Shown here piece after piece: positions 1 through 6,113 of a DNA stretch of 7,029 nucleotides (within the stretch, counting starts at the first letter, position 1; every line of letters starts with the position of its first letter). The notes beneath the pieces are model-generated. The model saw only the letters and a list, made by a program, of their open reading frames with translations, did no database searches and was not told the DNA's origin. Source of the DNA: Deltaproteobacteria bacterium (lineage in GTDB: Bacteria > Desulfobacterota > Desulfuromonadia > Desulfuromonadales > Geothermobacteraceae); contig RFIO01000047.1 in the NCBI GenBank assembly GCA_003695205.1, forward strand, positions 1 to 7,029, read 5' to 3'. Position numbers and translations under genes: made by a program.

Positions 1-1
1 C

Positions 2-430
2 CTCATCCTCGGCCTGCTGGCGGGCATCGCCCTGCCGAAGATGGTCGATATCGGCGGCAGCGACCTGGAGAGGGCTGAACGGAGACTGGCGGGGGTGGTT
101 CGGTTGCTCTACAACGAGGCGACCCTGACCGGCCTGGAACACCGGCTGGTCTTCGATATCGATCATGACCGCTACCGCGGGCTTCGGGTCGAGCGGGACC
201 ACCGGCTGACGGAGCTGACCGGCGCTGCCGGCGGAGCGGACCTGCCCGGCTCGGTTCGGCTTTTGGAAGCCGAGCAGCCGGGGCGAGGCCAGTTCCGCGA
301 GGGAGACGTGACCTGTGCCCTGCTGCCGGGCGGATGGCTCGAGGAGACCCGGTTGGTGCTGGACGATGGCAACCGCAGCCTCCGTCTGAGGCTGGCTCCG
401 CTGACCGGTCTGGTTGAAAGACGTCCCTGA
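2..430 (+). CDS. gspH: GspH, T2SS minor pseudopilin (5' partial)
   Basis: The reading frame is already open at base 2, so the gene begins upstream of the window. The first visible residues (LILGLLAGIALPKM) are the second half of the hydrophobic N-terminal helix of a type IV pilin-like protein. The prepilin peptidase site and conserved Glu+5 are outside the window. The globular part is about 130 residues, and its end (FREGDVTCALLPGGW, then a strand-rich tail with GNRSLRLRL) fits the beta-rich GspH C-terminus. GspH is known as the minor pseudopilin thought to link the GspG shaft to the tip complex in the periplasm. The assignment rests on the pilin helix plus its position directly before gspI. 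A divergent GspG is unlikely because the C-terminus lacks the usual GspG calcium-site region. The frame closes with TGA 10 nt before the gspI ATG. Confidence 0.85.
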   Translation, partial: LILGLLAGIALPKMVDIGGSDLERAERRLAGVVRLLYNEATLTGLEHRLVFDIDHDRYRGLRVERDHRLTELTGAAGGADLPGSVRLLEAEQPGRGQFREGDVTCALLPGGWLEETRLVLDDGNRSLRLRLAPLTGLVERRP

Positions 431-440
431 GAGGGTCGGC

Positions 441-806
441 ATGAAGCGATGCGGAGGTTTTACCCTGCTTGAGGTGATGATCGCCCTGGCGATCGTGGCC
501 ATTGCCCTGGTCGGCCTGCTCGGCCTGGTGCAGCGCAGCATCCTGGCCCAGGAGGAATCGGGACGCATCACCCGCGCCACGCTGCTGGCGCAGGAGAAGC
601 TGGCGCGCATCGAGGCCGGTATCGATCCGGCTGAAGCGGAGGGAGAGAGTTTTCCGCCCCCGGACGAACTTTACCGCTGGCGGGTGGAGCTGGCCCCGGC
701 TCCGGTCCCCGGGGTGAGGCAGATCGATGTTCTGGTCGCCTGGGGGGATGCCGACCGCAACCAGCAGGTTCGCCTGACCAGCTTCGTACCGGAGGCCAAC
801 CGATGA
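441..806 (+). CDS. gspI: GspI, T2SS minor pseudopilin
   Basis: Encodes 121 residues, the usual GspI size. The N-terminus is a textbook prepilin signal: a short basic leader (MKRCGG), predicted cleavage between G6 and F7, then FTLLEVMIALAIVAIALVGLLGLV with Glu at +5 of the mature protein. Prepilin peptidase (GspO/PilD) would cleave and N-methylate it. GspI is the core of the GspI-J-K tip complex of the periplasmic pseudopilus. I chose the ATG at 441 because GAGAGGG lies at 429-435 with a 5-nt spacer and because it gives a normal 6-residue leader. An in-frame TTG at 414 would add nine residues (LKDVPERVG) and overlap gspH, and is less likely. The stop overlaps the gspJ start by 4 nt (ATGA), indicating translational coupling. 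Confidence 0.93.
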   Translation: MKRCGGFTLLEVMIALAIVAIALVGLLGLVQRSILAQEESGRITRATLLAQEKLARIEAGIDPAEAEGESFPPPDELYRWRVELAPAPVPGVRQIDVLVAWGDADRNQQVRLTSFVPEANR

Positions 807-1384
807 ACCGGCAGCACGGCTTCACCCTGGTCGAAATTCTGGTGGCGGTCGCCATCATCGCCGTGGTCCTCTCCACGGTCTACGGAGTGTACGCCGCGGC
901 GGAAGCGGGACGGCGGCATGCCGAGACGAAAAACGCCACCTTGCACCTTGGCAGGGTGCTGTTCGACCGCCTGGAACGCGAGCTGCTCAGCCTGGCAGGT
1001 GCCAACGACACCCTCCCGGTCCTGACCGGGCAGGCAGAAAGTGACGGTTTCCGACTGGAGCTGCTGACCCTGGCAGGCGCCGGGCCAGTCGACGGTCTGC
1101 ACCGGGTCAGCTACCAGGTTCGCACCCGGGACGGCCGGAGTGAACTGGTGCGAGATGACCGACCCTGGCCAACCCGGGAGGACGATGAGGAACCGGTCCT
1201 GCTCGACGATCGCATCGTCGGTTTTTCCGGCCGGTTTTTGAGCAGGAACAGCTGGCGCGACTCATGGGATTCCCGGCGGGACGGTCTGCCGCAGCTGGTC
1301 GAACTGAGCCTGACGGTGAAGGCCGGCGACGAGCCGGTGACTTTGCGCAGCGCCGTTCGTCTGCCCACGGAGGAGCGATTTTGA
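803..1384 (+). CDS. gspJ: GspJ, T2SS minor pseudopilin
   Basis: Encodes 193 residues, normal for GspJ. The leader MNRQHG ends at the predicted prepilin peptidase site G6|F7. It is followed by FTLVEILVAVAIIAVVLSTV, with Glu at +5 of the mature chain. The rest is a soluble periplasmic domain with GspJ-like features: a long amphipathic helix (about residues 30-65, including RRHAETKNATLHLGRVLFDRL) and later strand-rich segments ending in VELSLTV and VTLRSAVRL. GspJ binds GspI and GspK to build the pseudopilus tip. GGAGG at 791-795 sits 7 nt before the ATG, which overlaps the gspI stop. The stop in turn overlaps the gspK TTG start. The segment coding for DDRIVGF (about 1204-1226) contains a perfect hairpin followed by five T, described separately. 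Confidence 0.93.
   Translation: MNRQHGFTLVEILVAVAIIAVVLSTVYGVYAAAEAGRRHAETKNATLHLGRVLFDRLERELLSLAGANDTLPVLTGQAESDGFRLELLTLAGAGPVDGLHRVSYQVRTRDGRSELVRDDRPWPTREDDEEPVLLDDRIVGFSGRFLSRNSWRDSWDSRRDGLPQLVELSLTVKAGDEPVTLRSAVRLPTEERF
1203..1226 (+). terminator. Terminator-like hairpin plus T-run inside gspJ
   Basis: CGACGAT (1204-1210) and ATCGTCG (1214-1220) form a perfect 7-bp inverted repeat around the loop CGC, extendable by a T1203-G1221 wobble. The stem is followed directly by TTTTT (1222-1226). The arrangement is that of an intrinsic terminator, but it lies within codons for DDRIVGF in gspJ. Active translation would normally stop it working, so at most it would act when translation is poor. 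Confidence 0.25.
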
Positions 1385-2307
1385 CCGGTGTCGGCAACGA
1401 ACGCGGCCTGGCCCTGGTGCTGGTGCTGGTCATCGTCGCCCTGCTGGCGGCACTGGTGAGCGACTTTGCCTTCTCGACCCTGATCGAGACCCGGCTTGCG
1501 GGCACCTTTCGTGACAGCCGCGCAGCTACCAGCCTGGCCCGCGGCGGCATTACGGTCGGTCGCGAGCTGTTGCGCCAGGACAGCAACGGCTACGATGCGC
1601 AGTTTTCCGGTGAAGAGTTCTGGCGCCAGCCGATGGAGCGGGTGCCGGTGGCCGACGGCAGCGTCAGCCTGCGCATCATCGACCTCGACGGCCGACTGGG
1701 TCTCAATGCCCTGGTCGACGCGGTCGGCAACCCCAACGTGGTCATGGTCGAGCGCTTCGTTCGCCTGGCCGAACGGCTCGAACTCGACGATCCACAGGGC
1801 CTCGCCGACGCACTGGTCGACTGGCTCGACCCTGACAACGAACCGCGCGCCACGGGGGCCGAGGCGCAGGATTACCTGGCGGCGGGCAGTCGCTACACAC
1901 CCGGCAACGCTCCGATCGTGTCGCCGGATGAACTGATCAGGGTCCGGGGGTTCAGTGCCGAGGTGATGGACAAGCTGGCCCCCTTTGTCGCAGCTCATGC
2001 CGGCGGCAAACTGAACGTCAACAGCGCAGCGCGTGACCTGCTGCTGGCCTGGGACGAGCAGGTCGAGGAGGCTGACGTGGAATTGTTGCTGGAAGAAAGG
2101 ACCCGGCGTCCTTTCAGGAATCTGGACCAGGTGCGGGAGCTGATCGGCGTTGAAGCCTTCAGCGCCCTGAACCGGAACCTCGACCTGACGGTGGAAAGCC
2201 GCTATTTTCACCTGGACAGCCAGGCGCAGGTCGGCGACGGCACCCGCAGAATCGAAGTCGCCTACGATCGCAAGGCCGACCGCATACTCTGGCAGAAAGT
2301 CGACTGA
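1381..2307 (+). CDS. gspK: GspK, T2SS minor pseudopilin at pseudopilus tip
   Basis: Encodes 308 residues, typical for GspK, the largest minor pseudopilin. The leader is MTGVGNERG with predicted cleavage at G9|L10, then LALVLVLVIVALLAAL. GspK proteins normally lack Glu+5, as here. Family motifs are visible: DLDGRLGLNAL, then D147-W148-L149-D150-P-D-N-E-P with T-G-A-E161 in the calcium-site/large-insert region, Y-x-PGNAPIVSPDELIRVRGF, and G209-K-L-N-V-N214 in the helix-hairpin-helix-like part. There are no cysteines, so the disulfides of some enteric GspK proteins are absent. The start is TTG at 1381: GGAGGA at 1369-1374 is spaced 6 nt, the leader length becomes normal, and TTG overlaps the gspJ TGA. 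An upstream ATG at 1264 would add 39 charged residues before the leader and is rejected. Confidence 0.93.
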   Translation: MTGVGNERGLALVLVLVIVALLAALVSDFAFSTLIETRLAGTFRDSRAATSLARGGITVGRELLRQDSNGYDAQFSGEEFWRQPMERVPVADGSVSLRIIDLDGRLGLNALVDAVGNPNVVMVERFVRLAERLELDDPQGLADALVDWLDPDNEPRATGAEAQDYLAAGSRYTPGNAPIVSPDELIRVRGFSAEVMDKLAPFVAAHAGGKLNVNSAARDLLLAWDEQVEEADVELLLEERTRRPFRNLDQVRELIGVEAFSALNRNLDLTVESRYFHLDSQAQVGDGTRRIEVAYDRKADRILWQKVD

Positions 2308-2310
2308 ATC

Positions 2311-3678
2311 ATGGCCCGACGCATCCTCGCCATCGATACCCGACAGACCCCCTGGCAACTGGCCGTGGCGCGGCCCGGACGGGCCGAGCCGATGCTGGAG
2401 CAGGTGATCGCCCTGCCGGAGGGGGAAGAACTGTCCGACCGGATCGCCGCCGCGCTCGGTAGCCCCCCGGGCGTGGACGATCGTATCGCCCTGGCACTTC
2501 CCTGCACCGGTATCATGGTCCGCTGGCTGGAATTTCCCTTTGCCGACCGACGCAAGATGCGCGCTGCTCTCGGGCCGGAGCTGGCGCGCCAGCTGCCGGT
2601 CGAGGTCGACAGCCTGCACCTGGTCTACCGCCCCCTTGACGCCGGCGAGGGCGGCCACGCGCTGGCGCTGGCAATCGAACGGGCACGGCTGGAACAGATT
2701 CTGGAACAGTTCGAGCCTCTTGGCGACCGGCTGCACACCATGATGCCAGCCCCCTTCGCCCTGGCAGACACCCTCAGCACAGATTGGCCCAACGGCCTGC
2801 TGGTCTGCGTCTCCGGCGCGGAAATCACCCTGATCCGCCTGCGCAACGGTCTGCCTGTCGACCTGCGCGTACAGCCCCGCCGGCCGGGACAGAAAAGTAT
2901 CGACCAGGTCAGCTTCATCGTGCGCCAGGGGCGCATCATGCTCGAAGCCAGGTCGGCGGAGGATGCCCTGGTTCTTCTGGCCGGGGAATCTCCCGACAGC
3001 GAGCTGGCCGAGGCCCTGAGAGAGTTCGGTTTCCGGGTCGAACCGGCCCGACCGACCAGAGACGAAGGCGACCTGCAGCCCGAGCAGTACGGCGCTGTGG
3101 CTCTGGCCCTGGCGGCAGGACGCCGGCAGCGCGACCTCAACCTGCTCAGCGGCCCCTACGCGCCACGCGGCGACTGGAAACGGCTGCGCCCCCGCTTGCT
3201 GACTGCGGCCATCCTGCTGACCCTTGCGCTTGTTCTGACGGTTGCAGCCGGCTGGCTGCAGCTGACAGCCCGGCAGCAGCGGCTCGCAGCCCTCGACCGT
3301 CAGCTCGAAAGCGCCTACCGCAAGGCCTTCCCGACGGAAAAACGGGTGGTCGACCCGGTCCGCCAGCTCGAAGCCAAACTCGGCCAGCTTCGCAAAACAG
3401 CCAGCGGCGGAGAGACCGCCCCGCCGCTCGAAATCCTGCGGCTGGTTTCGGCGGCGATTCCCGCCGATCTGCCCGTCCGGATTCGCGATTACAGTCATAA
3501 TCGCGACGGAGTCAGAATCGAGGGAGAAACAGCGAGCTTCGAAACCGTGAGCCGCCTGGTTGAGCAATTGCGGGCCCTGCCCGCCATGGCCGAGGTCACC
3601 CTGTCCGACAGCCGGCAGAAGAGCAACGGACAGGCGGTCGAGTTCCGCCTGCAGCTGCGCCTGAAGGAGGCCGGATGA
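2311..3678 (+). CDS. gspL: GspL, T2SS inner-membrane platform protein
   Basis: Encodes 455 residues, near the usual GspL length. Residues 1 to about 285 form the cytoplasmic actin-like (PilM-type) domain that recruits the GspE ATPase. It shows the family stretch around residues 72-105 (WLEFPF, DRRKM, LGPELARQLPVEVDSL). The conserved RDLNLLSGPYAP segment precedes one membrane helix at about residues 296-316 (LLTAAILLTLALVLTVAAGW). A periplasmic region follows with a likely coiled coil (about 318-365) and a ferredoxin-like C-terminal domain that normally pairs with GspM. The start lies 3 nt after the gspK stop with no strong Shine-Dalgarno, so it probably depends on reinitiation after gspK. The stop overlaps the gspM start. 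Codons 391-399 contain a perfect 9-bp inverted repeat, listed separately. Confidence 0.94.
   Translation: MARRILAIDTRQTPWQLAVARPGRAEPMLEQVIALPEGEELSDRIAAALGSPPGVDDRIALALPCTGIMVRWLEFPFADRRKMRAALGPELARQLPVEVDSLHLVYRPLDAGEGGHALALAIERARLEQILEQFEPLGDRLHTMMPAPFALADTLSTDWPNGLLVCVSGAEITLIRLRNGLPVDLRVQPRRPGQKSIDQVSFIVRQGRIMLEARSAEDALVLLAGESPDSELAEALREFGFRVEPARPTRDEGDLQPEQYGAVALALAAGRRQRDLNLLSGPYAPRGDWKRLRPRLLTAAILLTLALVLTVAAGWLQLTARQQRLAALDRQLESAYRKAFPTEKRVVDPVRQLEAKLGQLRKTASGGETAPPLEILRLVSAAIPADLPVRIRDYSHNRDGVRIEGETASFETVSRLVEQLRALPAMAEVTLSDSRQKSNGQAVEFRLQLRLKEAG
3483..3506 (+). repeat. Perfect 9-bp inverted repeat inside gspL
   Basis: TCGCGATTA (3483-3491) and TAATCGCGA (3498-3506) are exact reverse complements separated by the 6-nt loop CAGTCA. 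The repeat lies in codons for I391-R-D-Y-S-H-N-R-D399 of gspL. It is partly explained by the repeated Arg-Asp pair, but the ATTA/TAAT part of the arms is not required by the protein. Function unknown. Confidence 0.6.
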
Positions 3679-4184
3679 TGTTCGGACGCGAACTGAGCCG
3701 CAGAGAAATCCTGATCCTTGCCGGGGGCATCGGCCTGGCGTTGATCCTGCTGTTCATCTTCGGTGGCCTGCTTCCCTGGAACAGCTACCTCGACCAGCTC
3801 GACCGCCGGATCGAGGCGCGCCAGGCCCAGCTGACTGAATTCCGGCAGAAACTGCAGACCTACCGCTCATTACAGCGCGCCACTCCCAGGCAGAACAGGT
3901 CCACAACGCGCCCGGCGCCGCTGATAGGCCTGGTCGAGAACCTCGCCGCCGAACTCGGTGCGAAGGAGAACCTGGTTTCCCTGCGGCCGCAACCCCTGCC
4001 GGGAGGAGGCGGAGAGCGCGTCGAGGTCCGGTTCGAGCGCCTGCGTCTCGACCAGCTCGGCCTGCTGCTCTTCCGCACCGGCAACTCCAGGCCGCCCGTC
4101 CACACGGAATCGCTGAACATCAGGCCGCGCTTCGAAGACCCCGCCCAACTCGATGTCGTGCTGCTTCTGAGCCGGGGAGGCTGA
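3675..4184 (+). CDS. gspM: GspM, T2SS inner-membrane platform protein
   Basis: Encodes 169 residues, in the normal GspM range. It has a short cytoplasmic N-terminus (MMFGRELSRRE) and one membrane helix at about residues 12-33 (ILILAGGIGLALILLFIFGGLL). A coiled-coil-like stretch follows at about 41-68 (LDRRIEARQAQLTEFRQKL), then a periplasmic ferredoxin-like domain from about residue 80 ending in VVLLLSRGG. GspM is known to partner GspL and stabilise the assembly platform. Sequence conservation in this family is low, so the call rests on topology plus the position straight after gspL. The Shine-Dalgarno AAGGAGG (3664-3670) lies 4 nt before the first ATG (3675) and 7 nt before an in-frame ATG at 3678. 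The second ATG may be the real start; the protein would differ by one Met. Confidence 0.9.
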   Translation: MMFGRELSRREILILAGGIGLALILLFIFGGLLPWNSYLDQLDRRIEARQAQLTEFRQKLQTYRSLQRATPRQNRSTTRPAPLIGLVENLAAELGAKENLVSLRPQPLPGGGGERVEVRFERLRLDQLGLLLFRTGNSRPPVHTESLNIRPRFEDPAQLDVVLLLSRGG

Positions 4185-4189
4185 CACCC

Positions 4190-5044
4190 ATGTACGCCGC
4201 TGAAACATCCCGACGCCCTTCCGCACGCCTCCGCCTCCGTGCCCTGGCCCTGTTCACCGCAGTGGCGCTGGCCGGTATCCTGCTCGGTGTCTGGCTCGCC
4301 TTCCCCGCCGCGCCGCTGACCCGCAACCTTCTGGCCGGCCTCGCCCGCCAGGGGATTCTGATCGAACCGGTGGGCCTGCGCCGCGGTTGGCCACTGGCCG
4401 TCGAAGCCGCCTCGGCGCGCGTCTCGTTTCCCGCCCTGCGCGGCCGGCCCCTTGAAATCGACAACCTGAGAATATCCCCTTCGGTTTCGTCCTTTCCCGG
4501 TCTGACCCTGACAGCCAAACTCTGGGGCGGCCGCGTGGAAGCCGATGCCGATGACAGCCTCAACACCCGGGTCCGCCTGACCGGGGCCCGACTTCCGGCC
4601 GAACTGCTCGACATCGCCCCCCTGCAGCTGGCGGGACGGATTGCACAACTCAACTTCAACGGCCGCCTGCCGCTCAGCGGCGCCAACCAGAGCCGACTCG
4701 AACTGGTGCTTGAGAATCTGTCGCTGGGAGGATTACGGGCTTTGGGCGCAGGCAGCGACAGCCTCAGTCTCGGCACCGTGCGCGCCCGGGTCGAGGGGAC
4801 CGGCAACCGTCTGAACCTGACCCAACTCTCCGGCGACGGCGCCCTGCGCATTGCCGGCAGCGGCACTCTCTGGCTCGGTCGGACCCCTGCCACCAGCCGC
4901 ATCAGTCTCCAGCTCACCCTTACACCGACCCCGACCCTGGATGCCGGCATCAGGGACATGCTCGGCCTGCTGGGCAAGGCCGCGGCTGACGGCAGCATCA
5001 GCCTGAGGCTCGGCGGCACCCTGGCAGCGCCGAAGGCAGGCTGA
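4190..5044 (+). CDS. gspN: GspN, T2SS accessory inner-membrane protein (non-classical type)
   Basis: Encodes 284 residues: a basic N-terminus rich in Arg (RRPSARLRLR), one membrane helix at about 18-38, and a periplasmic, strand-rich domain with many short alternating segments (LRISPSVSSFPGLTLTAKLWGGRVEAD, GRIAQLNFNGRLPL, LELVLENLSLGGLRAL, GSISLRLGGTL). That pattern resembles the AsmA/TamB-like repeats of the GspN group annotated in deltaproteobacteria and Leptospira, rather than the enterobacterial PulN type. From memory this group has its own family model; I could not check it. The gene lies 5 nt after gspM with GGGGAGG at 4174-4180 (about 9 nt spacer) and 4 nt before the DUF3187 gene. Its exact role is unknown, and many T2SS loci lack GspN. 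An alternative label is a generic AsmA-like periplasmic protein. Confidence 0.82.
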   Translation: MYAAETSRRPSARLRLRALALFTAVALAGILLGVWLAFPAAPLTRNLLAGLARQGILIEPVGLRRGWPLAVEAASARVSFPALRGRPLEIDNLRISPSVSSFPGLTLTAKLWGGRVEADADDSLNTRVRLTGARLPAELLDIAPLQLAGRIAQLNFNGRLPLSGANQSRLELVLENLSLGGLRALGAGSDSLSLGTVRARVEGTGNRLNLTQLSGDGALRIAGSGTLWLGRTPATSRISLQLTLTPTPTLDAGIRDMLGLLGKAAADGSISLRLGGTLAAPKAG

Positions 5045-5048
5045 TCGC

Positions 5049-6035
5049 ATGCGTGCCGGGCTCTATCTGCTGCTGTTTCTGCTGCTGCCGTTCGTCGCGG
5101 CCGCTTTCGAACTTGAACCGCTGCACACGCGCAACCTGGCACCACCGGCGCTGATCCATGGCATCCCCACCCTGCAGCCGGCACGCGTCCTGAAACCGGG
5201 CGAGTGGCAATGGACCTTCAATCTCGATGCCGTCAGCAATTTCACCTTTCGCAGTACCGATGGATCTTCCACCCGACTTGACGGCGAAACCTGGCGCACC
5301 GAACTGGCACTGAAAACCGGTCTTGCCAACGGTTTCGAAGTCGGATTGACCCTGCCGTACCTGCGCCATACCGGCGGCTTTCTCGACGGATTCATCGAAA
5401 ACTGGCACGACCTGTTCGGCCTGCCCCAGGGAGGCCGCGACACGGCGGCGCGCGACCGCCTCAACTACAGCTACAGCGACGCGGCGGGCCACTCCTTCAC
5501 CCGGACGACCTCAACCGATGGCATCGGTGATATAGCCCTTGATGCGGGCTGGCAATGGTTCCAGACACCGAATGGTGCCAGCCTGGCCGTGCGGGGCCGC
5601 CTGAAGCTGCCTACGGGCAGCAGCAGCCGGCTGACCGGCAGCGGCGCCTGGGATACGGCCCTCTGGCTGAGCGGCGAGATGCGGCGGGAAACCCGGTTCG
5701 GCCCCCTGGCCCTCTACGGCGGAACAGGACTGCTTCTGACCGGCACAGGCGAGGTTCTGCCGGAACTGCGCCGCCGGCTGGCGGGGACGGTATCGGCCGG
5801 CATCGGTCTGCGGCCCTTCAGCCGCCTTGGTCTGCAACTGCAGTTCGACGGTCACACGCCGCTCTACAGGGACACCGGGCTGCGCGAGTTCGACCGCTTT
5901 GCCGGTCAACTGGCCATGGGCGGCCAGGTCGCCCTGGGCGAACGAACGGCCCTGGAGCTGGCCGTGGTCGAAGACATCCTGGTCGACACCACTCCCGATG
6001 TCGTCTTCCATCTCGGCCTGCGGCAACGGTTCTGA
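5049..6035 (+). CDS. DUF3187 family predicted outer-membrane beta-barrel protein
   Basis: Encodes 328 residues. Residues 1-19 are a Sec signal peptide (MRAGLYLLLFLLLPFVAAA) with a likely signal peptidase I site after the AAA at 17-19. The mature protein is made of alternating polar/hydrophobic strands (ELALKTGLANGFEVGLTLPY, GASLAVRGRLKLPTGS, RLGLQLQFDGHTPLY) and ends in a strand finishing with Phe (VVFHLGLRQRF). This is the usual C-terminal signal of barrel proteins handled by the BAM complex. The signature at 109-123 (GGFLDGFIENWHDLF, followed by GLPQGGRD) matches my memory of DUF3187, a family without known function. The gene begins 4 nt after gspN, so it is probably co-translated with the T2SS. 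Only a weak Shine-Dalgarno (GAAGG near 5032-5036) is present. A role in secretion is inferred from location only. Confidence 0.85.
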   Translation: MRAGLYLLLFLLLPFVAAAFELEPLHTRNLAPPALIHGIPTLQPARVLKPGEWQWTFNLDAVSNFTFRSTDGSSTRLDGETWRTELALKTGLANGFEVGLTLPYLRHTGGFLDGFIENWHDLFGLPQGGRDTAARDRLNYSYSDAAGHSFTRTTSTDGIGDIALDAGWQWFQTPNGASLAVRGRLKLPTGSSSRLTGSGAWDTALWLSGEMRRETRFGPLALYGGTGLLLTGTGEVLPELRRRLAGTVSAGIGLRPFSRLGLQLQFDGHTPLYRDTGLREFDRFAGQLAMGGQVALGERTALELAVVEDILVDTTPDVVFHLGLRQRF

Positions 6036-6043
6036 ATCCGGGC

Positions 6044-6057
6044 GCCCTTGACAGGGC
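6044..6057 (+). repeat. Short perfect inverted repeat between the T2SS operon and lon
   Basis: GCCCT and AGGGC (5 bp) flank the 4-nt loop TGAC. The repeat lies 8 nt after the DUF3187 stop and overlaps the promoter-like TTGACA. It is too short, and lacks a following T-run, to be called a strong intrinsic terminator for the upstream operon. It could be a protein-binding site or chance. Confidence 0.4.
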
Positions 6058-6076
6058 TTGCAGCGCTCATTACTTT
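6048..6076 (+). promoter_or_regulatory. Candidate promoter for the lon-type gene
   Basis: A perfect -35 hexamer TTGACA (6048-6053) is separated by 17 nt from TACTTT (6071-6076), which matches 3 of 6 bases of TATAAT including the key first T, second A and last T. Transcription would start near 6083, leaving a leader of about 30 nt before the ATG at 6114. The same DNA can also be read as a heat-shock (RpoH-type) promoter: GCCCTTGAC resembles the CCCTTGAA -35 box, and GCTCATTA (6065-6072) resembles CCCCATTT, although the spacer would be slightly short (12 nt). This is pattern matching only. Confidence 0.5.
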
Positions 6077-6098
6077 CTGCCCGTAACAGCCTACCGAT

Positions 6099-6105
6099 AA
6101 AGGAG
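6099..6105 (+). promoter_or_regulatory. Shine-Dalgarno of lon-type gene, within a small hairpin
   Basis: AAAGGAG lies 8 nt before the ATG at 6114 and is the strongest ribosome-binding signal in the last kilobase, supporting that start. GGAG (6102-6105) can pair with CTCC (6110-6113) across the loop CGTG. The Shine-Dalgarno core would then be base-paired directly beside the start codon. Confidence 0.75.
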
Positions 6106-6113
6106 CGTGCTCC

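Noticed and set aside
414..440. TTG start for gspI nine codons upstream
   Set aside because: The ATG at 441 has a properly spaced Shine-Dalgarno and a standard short prepilin leader; the TTG overlaps gspH and lacks a clear ribosome-binding site.
477..496. Inverted repeat GATCGCC/GGCGATC in the early codons of gspI
   Set aside because: The arms fall in the codons for the hydrophobic pilin helix (IALAI), where such GC-rich repeats arise readily. The loop is only 2-4 nt and no T-run follows. Not distinguishable from chance.
707..714. CCCCGGGG palindrome in gspI
   Set aside because: An 8-bp GC-only palindrome is expected by chance in such GC-rich coding DNA and has no supporting context.
1264..1380. 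Upstream ATG start for gspK adding 39 residues
   Set aside because: It would put a charged stretch before the prepilin leader and overlap gspJ by about 120 nt. The TTG at 1381 has a well-placed GGAGGA and gives a normal 9-residue leader.
1111..3567. Very long open frame on the minus strand (818 codons) antisense to gspJ-gspK-gspL
   Set aside because: Its composition (rich in Gln, Gly, Ala, Arg, no recognisable domain) is typical of the mirror of GC-rich coding DNA. The + strand genes are clear family members with ribosome-binding sites, so this is a shadow frame.
4120..5184. Long minus-strand open frame (354 codons) opposite gspN
   Set aside because: Low-complexity Arg/Pro/Ser/Ala protein with no domain signs, opposite a well-supported gene in a coupled operon; a GC-driven shadow.
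6044..6062. Rho-independent terminator for the T2SS operon
   Set aside because: The GCCCT/AGGGC hairpin has only a 5-bp stem and is followed by TTGCAGCG rather than a T-run, so the operon end has no convincing intrinsic terminator here.
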